Assembly: GCA_016932895.1 (NCBI GenBank)
Contig: JAFGCA010000246.1
Location: 1-13,527 of the forward strand
DNA from: Sedimentisphaerales bacterium
GTDB taxonomy: Bacteria; Planctomycetota; Phycisphaerae; Sedimentisphaerales; SG8-4
Direction: 5' to 3'
DNA length: 13,527 nucleotides
Shown here: positions 8,301-13,527 of the stretch, in pieces
How the letters are laid out: every line of letters begins with the position of its first letter
Position numbering within the stretch: position 1 is the stretch's first letter
Position numbers and translations under genes: made by a program
Notes under the pieces: generated by a model
Seen by the model: the letters and a program-made list of their open reading frames with translations, nothing else
The model's database searches: none
What the model was told of the DNA's origin: nothing

Positions 8301-8365
8301 CTTGCCCCCGCAGTACTCAACAGGAGGGCCACCGCTGTGATGGTTGAGATTTGCCGTTTCCGCAT
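5339..8365 (-). CDS. Large secreted multidomain protein (P-domain-like, CARDB, PA14, Fn3-like, planctomycete beta-sandwich)
   Basis: 1008 residues. The signal peptide is at about 1-26 (ISTITAVALLLSTAGASPVWG). Residues 30-165 resemble a proprotein-convertase P-domain, with an Asp-rich stretch GGHDDDLDDDSDVYLN at 108-123 that could bind calcium. Residues 170-282 are a CARDB adhesion domain ending in VDATDDVAESNEGNN. Residues 289-428 are a PA14 domain (GLTGQYFNN, SDDGVRLWLDG, AELYWESP), often a carbohydrate binder. Residues 433-516 look Fn3-like. Residues 520-615 (VVDDFESY to LTLWYKG) and 800-891 (EPMYVQLRDSGG to RVYFDDIRLG) look like two halves of one planctomycete domain, with a separate beta-rich domain between them. 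No catalytic domain or sorting tag is visible, and the C-terminus ends FSGDFTVSP. ATG 8365 has AGGAGA 6-7 bases upstream. The role is probably cell-surface or extracellular glycan binding. Confidence 0.8.
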   Translation of the reverse strand: MRKRQISTITAVALLLSTAGASPVWGDYKLVSTGTNVDIPDLGSVTRSLAVSGAPSWARVSKVEYRIRIEDRDDPASFFCGDYEVLLTSSAHSGNVLVYDNLGGSTDGGHDDDLDDDSDVYLNWRTTDAFDGEPVNQTYSAIIRDTMWLDSGRVDYVEFRVYWELQADLFCEDLNISPTPPVPGQSLQTSVTVRNNGPADTGSFHTKFYASQDASITASDRQLGQVHSTGVSAGDSLELSINLAIPSDLDWDDYYIGCIVDATDDVAESNEGNNTASVHVSGAGVGGGGLTGQYFNNINFTNLVMTREDATINFDWGDGSPNPSLVHPETFSVRWTADLIAPATDSFTFLTRSDDGVRLWLDGVLIIDNWTEHAATVDTSCPVALTGGQRYSLRMDMYENGGGAIAELYWESPSLPTQVVPASAFQAPLLAHMPQPANGATNADDNAALTWAPGSEATRHKVYFGTNASSLSYRGQQTSTSYSPGTLQWGQSYYWRIDGVRSNGSTIPGKLWKFTVADYLVVDDFESYTASSPNRIFDVWTDGAADSQNGSWIGYQDAPYVERNSVHEGAQAMPFGYDNSWSSYLSYLSYVERTFSSSQNWTRDGVDVLTLWYKGVAPGSFTSKPGNVQLMTAQGVDIWGTSDQFHYAYRQLAGNGSIQARVLGVTNTNSWAKAGVMIRESLAANSKFAMAIVSPGEGVHFQTRRSTGASATSDTDVATSAEWNATAPLWLKIERNGNTFRAYRSTNGSSWLPMTWNPQTFSMSSNVYVGLCLTSHNEGLTCRAAFSNVQTVGSVSGSWSSRDIGIVPNAPEPMYVQLRDSGGTLRANVINMDTERVLTGHWRPWNIPLEDFSGGLDLTRIKHLRIGLGDPGRPESGGSGRVYFDDIRLGRMAQQAIWIPGEEPPQEWRMTTDPDSGEVIRLYGPLDIVYEKRAVAEQNMGIPRIKVNTLQRTVELFFEPPAEPACAGGHYDPICGVEAWFGPLPAGTWQIFCNQAGAAFSGDFTVSP
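6586..6690. repeat. Short direct and tandem repeats inside the PA14 protein gene
   Basis: TGCGCTCGACGTACG occurs at 6586-6600 and again at 6676-6690. The copies are exactly 90 bp apart, so both encode YVER in frame. Between them, TACGAGAGG repeats with a 9-bp period (6597-6620, about 2.7 copies) and encodes an in-frame SYLSYL stretch at residues 586-591. The 9-bp unit preserves the frame and looks like slippage expansion. Confidence 0.65.
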
Positions 8366-8918
8366 GATCGTTCTCCTACTCACGCCAATGACAAAAGACT
8401 TGGTCTCACCGGACTGGCCGACACCGCCGCAGATCCGACCGCCACCTGCCATCCCGCGCGAGTCAGAGGTGGCGGTTCCTTGGGGGAGGGCCTCGTGGCA
8501 CGGAGATTCGTACTCTGGCGATCGAGAGCGTTTCGGTACACGATAACGACCCGGCGAGGAACCACGGCAGGAGGCGCAGGCAAGATAGAATCTGCACCCG
8601 GGGCCCCTCCGTAGAGCGGGCCGGATGCACATGGACATGAAAGACCGATAGACGGGCCCCCTCCCCCCGGCATCCTTTCTCTCCTCCCCCCTTTTCCAAA
8701 GGCTTCATAGAGTACCTGCATCCGTGCGGTGACGATTGCGACAGTCCTTCTCCACATGACCCGACGGTCCGGGCCGATCATGCGATCCTATGGGCGACCT
8801 GGGTCTTCCAGGACAACTCTACCGGCCAGGCGCGACGTGTCAATTGGGGAAAATGCGTATTTTTCGGACGCGTTCTGCCCTGGTTGGGCTCGCCATCGCT
8901 GGAACGGAGCTGTCGAAG
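8366..8918. other. Gene-free region between the RND pump and the PA14 protein gene
   Basis: About 550 bp without a convincing coding frame. Short open frames here lack ribosome sites and read as low-quality GC-rich translation. It should hold the end of the RND transcript and the promoter and leader of the large secreted protein. I could not pick a convincing -35/-10 pair or a hairpin with a T-run. A pyrimidine-rich tract (purine-rich on the minus strand) spans roughly 8656-8697. A weak 5-bp hairpin, CCTGG/CCAGG, is at 8798-8812. Confidence 0.5.
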
Positions 8919-11900
8919 CTATATCGAAGGCGCGGTGGTTGCGGGTCCGTCGGCCGGATATGAGACGGTCTCCTCCGTGACTCCTTTGAAACCCAGCTTC
9001 AGGAAGAAACGGTTGAGCATGACGTAGAGCGAGGGGACTACGACGAGCGTGAGGATCGTGGCGAAGCCCAGCCCGAAGATCACGACCACCGCCATGTTGC
9101 GCCACCACTGCGTCGATTCGCTCCGCGTGGCCCAGGAGAACGTGTGGATGTCGAATGAGATGCCGACGGCCATGGGGATCAGGCCGATGATCGTGGTGGT
9201 GGCGGTCAGCAGGACCGGACGCAGGCGCGTGACGCCGGCTTCGGTCGCCGCCGAGACCAGATCCATCCCCCGGCTCTGGAGCTGCCGCGTGTAGGCCAGC
9301 AGAACGATCGCGTTGTTCACCACCACACCGGCCAGACTGATCACGCCGATTCCGCTCATTATGATTCCAAAAGGCAGGTCGCAGATCAGCAGACCGATCA
9401 GCGCCCCGATGAGCGAGAGAATCACGGTCGTCATGATGATGAAGGGGATCATGAGCGAATTGAATTGGATCACCAGCACCATCGTCACCAGGAGGATGGC
9501 GATGACGAACGCCTTGGAGAGGAAGGCCTGGGCTTTGTCCTGTTCTTCCTTCTCGCCGGCATAGCGAATCTCGCAGCCGAGCGGCACGTCAAGCTCGCTG
9601 AGTCGGGCCTGGACGTCCGCCAGCACTTCCGTACCGAGACGTCCCTCGGCATCGGCCGTCAGCGTGATGACGCGCTTCTGATCGACGCGGTTGATCGTTC
9701 CGAACCCGCCTTGATACTTGAACTCGCCCAGGGAGCTGAGCGGCACGGCGTGCCCGGCATTGTTGGGGATGCGCAGCCGGTACAGATCGTCGACGTTGAC
9801 GCGGTCGGCCAAGGGCAGACGCACCGTGATGTCGTACTCATCGTTGTACTGGCGATAGGTCCCGACCTTGGAGCCGTAGATGGCCATCTTGAGGAAGTTG
9901 CCGACGGTGGCGGTGTTGACGCCGAGCAGCATGGCGACGCGGCGGTCCACGGTGAAGGCCAGCTCGGGACGCGTCCCCTCGTGATCGCTGCGCAAGTTGA
10001 CGACGTTCGGCACCGCGGCTATCAGGCGCTGGGCGTCGGCGCTGAGCTGTTCGAGCGCCTGGAAATCCTCGCCGATCATGCGCACCGTCACGGGCGCGCC
10101 GGTGGGCGGACCCTGTTCCCCGCTTTCCACCTTGATTTCAGCCCCGGAGATGTCCGCGAGGGTTTCACGAACCTCGGCAATGATTTCCGTGGAAGGACGC
10201 TCGCGCTGGGCAAAATCGTAGAAGACCAATGTCACGTTGGCCATGTGCGAGCCGCCGACGCTGGCCGTGAGATTCATGGTGCCGCCGGCCGACCCTACGT
10301 TGGCAACGACGTGCTCGAGCCACGGAGCGTACGGCTCGAGGCGCTGCTCGACCAGGCGCGCGATGCGGTCCGTCTCGTGGATATTCGTGCCTTGCGGGGC
10401 GCGGATATCGATGACGGCGCGCTCGGGGTCCGTCTCCGGGAAGAACTCCGTCCCCGGGCCGATCTTGCCGTAGACCGTCGCCACGCCGAAGAGCAGGCAG
10501 AACGCCAGGAACAGCACCAGGCCCGGATTCTCCAGGCCTGCCTGCAGCACCCGACGGTAGCCGTCGAGGAACCAGTGGCGCTTCTGACGGGGCTTGTGTC
10601 TGGTGCCGGCCCAGATCGAGCAAATCACCGGGTTGAAAACCAGTCCCACAAACAGCGAAGCCAGCAGGCCCAGGGTCAACGTGATCGGCAGGTACTTCAT
10701 GAAATCGCCCATCATTCCCGGCCAGAAGATCATCGGCAAAAACGCGCACACGGTAGTAAACGTAGAGGTGATCACCGGCCAGGCCACCTCGCGCGCCCCG
10801 AGGATCGCGGCCTCAGTGCGCCCGTAGCCCAGTTGAAGATGACGATAGATATTTTCCACGATCACGATCGCGTTGTCCACGAGCATGCCGAGGACCAGCA
10901 CGAGACTGAACAACACGATCATGTTCAGCGTGTAATCCAGCGCCTGGACCAGGAAGAAGGTGATGAGCATGCTCAGCGGGATGATCAACGCCACGATCGT
11001 GCTGGGACGCCAGCCGAGGAACAACAACAGCACCGCCGTGACCAGGATCAGGGCCGAGGCGATGTTGTTTTCCAGATCGGCCACCATGTTGCGGACCCTC
11101 TTCGACACGTCGTAGGTGATGTCGAATTTCACCGCACCGGGGACCCGGCTCTGGGCCTCGTCAATCACCATCTTCACGATGTCTGAGACCCGCACGGCGT
11201 TGGCGCCGACGCGTTTGGAGACGCTCAGAGTCACGTTCTCCACGCCGTCGAGGCGCGAGTAGGTGGTTCGGTCCTTGAAGGTGTATCGCACGGAGGCGAC
11301 GTCGGCCAGATAGATCGGCTTTCCGGCGCGGACCGTCAGCAGCAGATGGTCCACCTCCGCCGGCGTAACGAACTCGGCCGGGACACGAACGTTGAATTTC
11401 GTCCCCTCGGTTTCCAGTCCGCCGGCGGAAATATTCACGTTCTCCGACGGAATCAGCGCCAGGATCTCCGGAATGGTCAGACTGTACTCGGCGATCCGGT
11501 CCGGGTCGAACTCCAGCCGGACCTCGGGTTCCAGATCGCCCGCCATCTCCACCTTCAGCACGCCGGGAACGGCCTCCAAAGCATCCTTCACGTCGTCGGC
11601 GATCTCCTTGAGCTGCACCGGCGAGACGTCGCCGGAGATGCTGATCAGCATGATGGGAAGCTCGGCGAAGTTGATCTCCTTGATGACCGGCTCCTCCGCC
11701 TCACGCGGCAGCTCGCCCTTGGCCAGGTCGACGCGGTCGCGCACGCGCTGCAGCGCGACCTCGCTGGGCACGTCCGACGTGAATTCCACGTCGATCATCG
11801 ACATGCCCTCGGCGCTGCTGGAGGTAATCTCCTCAACCCCGCGAATCCCGTTGAGCTCCTTCTCGATCTTCATCGTCACGGAGGTCTCGATGTCTTCCGG

Positions 11901-12065
11901 AGAGACCCCCTCATACAGCGTGCTGACCAAAACATGGGGAATGGGAATATCCGGAGCCGCCTCGCGCGGCAGCGCCATGTAGCTGTAGCCGCCCAGCAGG
12001 ATGATCAGAAGCCCCAGGACGGCGACCGTCGTTCGATTTCGGATGGCAACGTCGGTCAGAAGCAT
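8919..12065 (-). CDS. RND-family efflux transporter, inner-membrane permease (AcrB-like)
   Basis: 1048 residues, essentially the AcrB length, and intact. The N-terminal first helix follows MLLTDVAIRNRTTVAVLGLL. Porter-domain elements include ALPREAAPDI at 31-40, where family members have the 'YPxxxPP' region. The TM4 signature is GMLVDNAIVIVENIYRH at 393-409. A second porter half lies between about 540 and 850, and TM10 carries LAGVVVNNAIVLL at 911-923. The protein should use the proton gradient to push substrates from periplasm or inner membrane out through an adaptor and an outer-membrane channel. The substrate is not predictable from sequence. In AcrB the relay is D407/D408/K940. Here the equivalents are D397/N398 and apparently N917. 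The gene starts 5 bp after the adaptor stop and is very likely translationally coupled. No outer-membrane factor is encoded in view. Confidence 0.9.
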   Translation of the reverse strand: MLLTDVAIRNRTTVAVLGLLIILLGGYSYMALPREAAPDIPIPHVLVSTLYEGVSPEDIETSVTMKIEKELNGIRGVEEITSSSAEGMSMIDVEFTSDVPSEVALQRVRDRVDLAKGELPREAEEPVIKEINFAELPIMLISISGDVSPVQLKEIADDVKDALEAVPGVLKVEMAGDLEPEVRLEFDPDRIAEYSLTIPEILALIPSENVNISAGGLETEGTKFNVRVPAEFVTPAEVDHLLLTVRAGKPIYLADVASVRYTFKDRTTYSRLDGVENVTLSVSKRVGANAVRVSDIVKMVIDEAQSRVPGAVKFDITYDVSKRVRNMVADLENNIASALILVTAVLLLFLGWRPSTIVALIIPLSMLITFFLVQALDYTLNMIVLFSLVLVLGMLVDNAIVIVENIYRHLQLGYGRTEAAILGAREVAWPVITSTFTTVCAFLPMIFWPGMMGDFMKYLPITLTLGLLASLFVGLVFNPVICSIWAGTRHKPRQKRHWFLDGYRRVLQAGLENPGLVLFLAFCLLFGVATVYGKIGPGTEFFPETDPERAVIDIRAPQGTNIHETDRIARLVEQRLEPYAPWLEHVVANVGSAGGTMNLTASVGGSHMANVTLVFYDFAQRERPSTEIIAEVRETLADISGAEIKVESGEQGPPTGAPVTVRMIGEDFQALEQLSADAQRLIAAVPNVVNLRSDHEGTRPELAFTVDRRVAMLLGVNTATVGNFLKMAIYGSKVGTYRQYNDEYDITVRLPLADRVNVDDLYRLRIPNNAGHAVPLSSLGEFKYQGGFGTINRVDQKRVITLTADAEGRLGTEVLADVQARLSELDVPLGCEIRYAGEKEEQDKAQAFLSKAFVIAILLVTMVLVIQFNSLMIPFIIMTTVILSLIGALIGLLICDLPFGIIMSGIGVISLAGVVVNNAIVLLAYTRQLQSRGMDLVSAATEAGVTRLRPVLLTATTTIIGLIPMAVGISFDIHTFSWATRSESTQWWRNMAVVVIFGLGFATILTLVVVPSLYVMLNRFFLKLGFKGVTEETVSYPADGPATTAPSI

Positions 12066-12070
12066 GAGGG

Positions 12071-13183
12071 CTACTTCTTCTCTGATACGACAGTAACGGT
12101 CTGGCCCGGCGCGACGAAGCGGTGGCCGGCCACGATCAACTTGTCGCCCGGCTTCAGGCCCTCCTTGACCCGGATGCGATCGCCCTGGATGATGTCCAGT
12201 TGCACCTCACGCCGTTGCGCTTCGCTGGAATTCACGACGTAGACCGCTTGTCCCTGCTCCATGGGAATCACCGCCAGCAGCGGGATCAGGATCGCGTTCT
12301 CCAGGATCCGACGCGTCAGACGCACGCGCACGATCTGGCCGCTGCGCAACAGGCCTTCGTCGTTGGCCACGCTCACTTCCATCTTCGTGGAACGAGTCTG
12401 CGGATCGGCCAGCTCGTTGATGAAGGTAATGGTCCCCATGCGCGAGATCTCGTCGCCGCGGACGTCGGCAAAGACCTCCGCCTGCCGGCCGACTTCAAAG
12501 AAGGCAACGTCGCGCTCGGGCACGTCCACCACGACCTTGACGGGATCCGTCTCGACCAGCTCGGCCACCGGCATCCCGGGCTGCACGTACTCGCCCACTT
12601 CGACGTGCAAGTCGTTCAGCACCCCCGCCATAGGCACAAGAATGCGGGTACGCTCCAACTGGGCTTTGACCTCGGCAAGCTGCGCCTTGCTGGCGGCCAG
12701 ATTTGCGGTTGCGTTGTCCAGGTCGCTGCGGCTGGTCGCTTCCATATCGACCAGCTCGGCCATTCGCTTGTACTCGATCTGGTTCCGCTCGTGCTGGGCC
12801 TGGACCCTCTCGACCTGCGGGCGGATCATATCGGCGTTGAGCTCCAGTAACAGCGCGCCGGCGGCCACCGGGCGGCCTTCGGTCGAGAGAATTCGCTCAA
12901 TGCGACCGGCGACCTCGGCCGAGATCGTAACGACGCGGTTGGGCTCGACCACCGCCGGCAGATCGAACGAATCGACAAGCTGCGGTTCGACGGCGACGGT
13001 CTCGACGGTCACATTCACCGGCGGCGCCTCCGTCGCGGCGGGCTCCTCCTTATCCGCCGGCATCATAATCACGCCTGCCAGCAGACCGATGGCGATCAGC
13101 ACAATGACCGCCTTGATGACAAGACCAAGCAGCCGGCCGCGTTTCTGCTCAACACCTGTATTTTGTGGTGATACTTCGCCCAT
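12071..13183 (-). CDS. RND efflux periplasmic adaptor (HlyD/MFP family)
   Basis: 370 residues. One N-terminal membrane anchor at about 18-41 (LLGLVIKAVIVLIAIGLLAG) has no lipobox, so the protein is anchored by the helix. The first lipoyl half lies around 83-117 (VVTISAEVAGRIERIL). An alpha-helical hairpin at about 118-180 (QVERVQAQHERNQIEYKRMA, DLDNATANLAASKAQLAEVK) should contact the outer-membrane channel. The second lipoyl half is at about 181-206 (ILVPMAGVLNDLHVEVGEYV). Beta-barrel and membrane-proximal domains run to EGLKPGDKLIVAGHRFVAPG near 341-360. It bridges the pump encoded immediately downstream. Start choice: ATG 13183 lies downstream of the candidate promoter. A GTG at 13201 adding six residues is possible. 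The far upstream ATG at 13300 lies before the promoter and is rejected. Confidence 0.85.
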   Translation of the reverse strand: MGEVSPQNTGVEQKRGRLLGLVIKAVIVLIAIGLLAGVIMMPADKEEPAATEAPPVNVTVETVAVEPQLVDSFDLPAVVEPNRVVTISAEVAGRIERILSTEGRPVAAGALLLELNADMIRPQVERVQAQHERNQIEYKRMAELVDMEATSRSDLDNATANLAASKAQLAEVKAQLERTRILVPMAGVLNDLHVEVGEYVQPGMPVAELVETDPVKVVVDVPERDVAFFEVGRQAEVFADVRGDEISRMGTITFINELADPQTRSTKMEVSVANDEGLLRSGQIVRVRLTRRILENAILIPLLAVIPMEQGQAVYVVNSSEAQRREVQLDIIQGDRIRVKEGLKPGDKLIVAGHRFVAPGQTVTVVSEKK

Positions 13184-13249
13184 GCGTTTTACCCATTGCA
13201 CCGTGCAAAGAACCCTCTCCCTAAGGCAAATAACCGTCCCATGCATCAA

Positions 13250-13278
13250 ATTATAGCGTCCTGCAGAGGAAGATACAA
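13250..13278 (-). promoter_or_regulatory. Candidate sigma-70 promoter of the RND efflux operon
   Basis: On the minus strand a perfect TATAAT (13255-13250) is preceded, after exactly 17 bases, by TTGTAT (13278-13273), which matches the -35 consensus at three positions. Transcription would start near 13243, giving a leader of about 60 nt before ATG 13183. This is the best promoter in the window. Confidence 0.6.
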
Positions 13279-13462
13279 GGGGGATGCACTCATAGTTCAA
13301 CGCATCCGGCGAATCGGCCGGCTCCTTTCAAACTCCTGCAGGGCGATTGTCCTGCCCTCCGATCAATCCGATCTTGCTTTGATGCGATCCAAACGGTATT
13401 CTGCAGCCGCGTAGACGAGTCATCAATCATGTAACAACAGGAGTTTTGCAAAATGGAGATTA

Positions 13463-13519
13463 GGCTTATATTCTTCAAGGAAATCGTTGGTGTGATTTCC
13501 TTGAAGAAGGGGCTTATAT
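13463..13519. repeat. Perfect 15-bp palindrome flanked by 9-bp direct repeats
   Basis: TTCTTCAAGGAAATC (13471-13485), an 8-base loop, and GATTTCCTTGAAGAA (13494-13508) form a perfect stem. GGCTTATAT occurs directly repeated on both sides, at 13463-13471 and 13511-13519. It lies about 190 bp upstream of the operon promoter. It could be the terminator of a gene to the right (no T-run seen), an operator, or a tiny mobile palindrome with a target-site duplication. Confidence 0.7.
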
Positions 13520-13527
13520 CCCGATAC

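Larger units (their letters stand above)
13184..13527. other. Gene-free upstream region of the RND operon
   Basis: About 340 bp with no convincing gene and a visibly lower GC content toward the right edge. It contains the operon promoter at 13250-13278, a purine-rich run on the minus strand just upstream of the adaptor start (AGGGAGAGGG), and the repeat-flanked palindrome at 13463-13519. A 62-residue minus-strand open frame at 13290-13478 has no ribosome site and no recognisable features. Confidence 0.5.

Noticed and set aside
8385..8460. Possible riboswitch in the leader of the PA14 protein gene
   Set aside because: The GC-rich leader has some riboswitch-like short words, but I could not build any known conserved core or pairing scheme.
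8366..8638. Upstream extension of the large secreted protein
   Set aside because: It would put non-secretory, Arg/Pro/Cys-rich residues before a clear signal peptide. AGGAGA supports ATG 8365.
8840..8918. Intrinsic terminator after the RND pump
   Set aside because: Only a 4-bp GCGT/ACGC pairing with a short T-run is visible, too weak to call.
9465..11186. 573-residue plus-strand frame opposite the RND pump
   Set aside because: His/Arg/Gln/Asp-rich translation without motifs. The full-length RND pump occupies the other strand.
13290..13478. 62-residue minus-strand open frame
   Set aside because: No ribosome site, no motif, and it overlaps the beginning of the palindrome region.

Overview
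This GC-rich window looks like chromosomal DNA from a Gram-negative, polysaccharide-degrading bacterium. The best guess is a Planctomycetota member of the Phycisphaerae/Sedimentisphaerales type. That rests on the 'VVDDFESY...' plus 'MYFDDIRL'-like secreted domain, Tat-exported glycosidase and esterase genes, a GH172 (DUF2961) relative, and an RND efflux pair that needs an outer membrane. The assignment is inferred from protein style, not from a marker gene. I see no rRNA, tRNA, CRISPR array, transposase or phage gene.

Left part (1-4271): a carbohydrate locus built around a divergent intergenic region (1247-1493). Leftward runs a broken GH172/DUF2961 gene (142-1246). Its N-terminal and C-terminal parts are recognisable but sit in different frames, and the middle, including the expected catalytic motif, is absent. 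Just downstream is the first 29 codons of another secreted protein (1-87), cut by the window edge. Rightward run two closely spaced genes, each with a twin-arginine leader: a GH51-like alpha-L-arabinofuranosidase (1494-3026) and an alpha/beta-hydrolase esterase (3039-4271). Together they suggest export of a debranching glycosidase and a de-esterifying enzyme for arabinose-containing or acylated plant or algal polysaccharide.

Middle (4408-8365): two leftward genes. One encodes an isoprenylcysteine-carboxyl-methyltransferase-like membrane protein (4408-5139) that converges on the esterase. The other encodes a 1008-residue secreted multidomain protein (5339-8365) with a P-domain-like N-terminus, CARDB, PA14, an Fn3-like segment and a planctomycete beta-sandwich domain that appears to have another carbohydrate-binding-like domain nested in it. 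A perfect 12-bp hairpin lies between them. A gene-free stretch of about 550 bp (8366-8918) follows.

Right part (8919-13527): a leftward RND efflux operon with periplasmic adaptor (12071-13183) then inner-membrane pump (8919-12065), 5 bp apart. A candidate sigma-70 promoter with a perfect TATAAT lies about 65 bp upstream of the adaptor start and rules out longer start choices. No TolC-like outer-membrane gene is in view. At the right edge is a perfect 15-bp palindrome flanked by 9-bp direct repeats.

I found no clear new defence or mobile system. The most interesting items are the internally deleted GH172 gene, the nested domain architecture of the PA14 protein, the repeat-flanked palindrome at the right edge, and the altered proton-relay residues of the pump.
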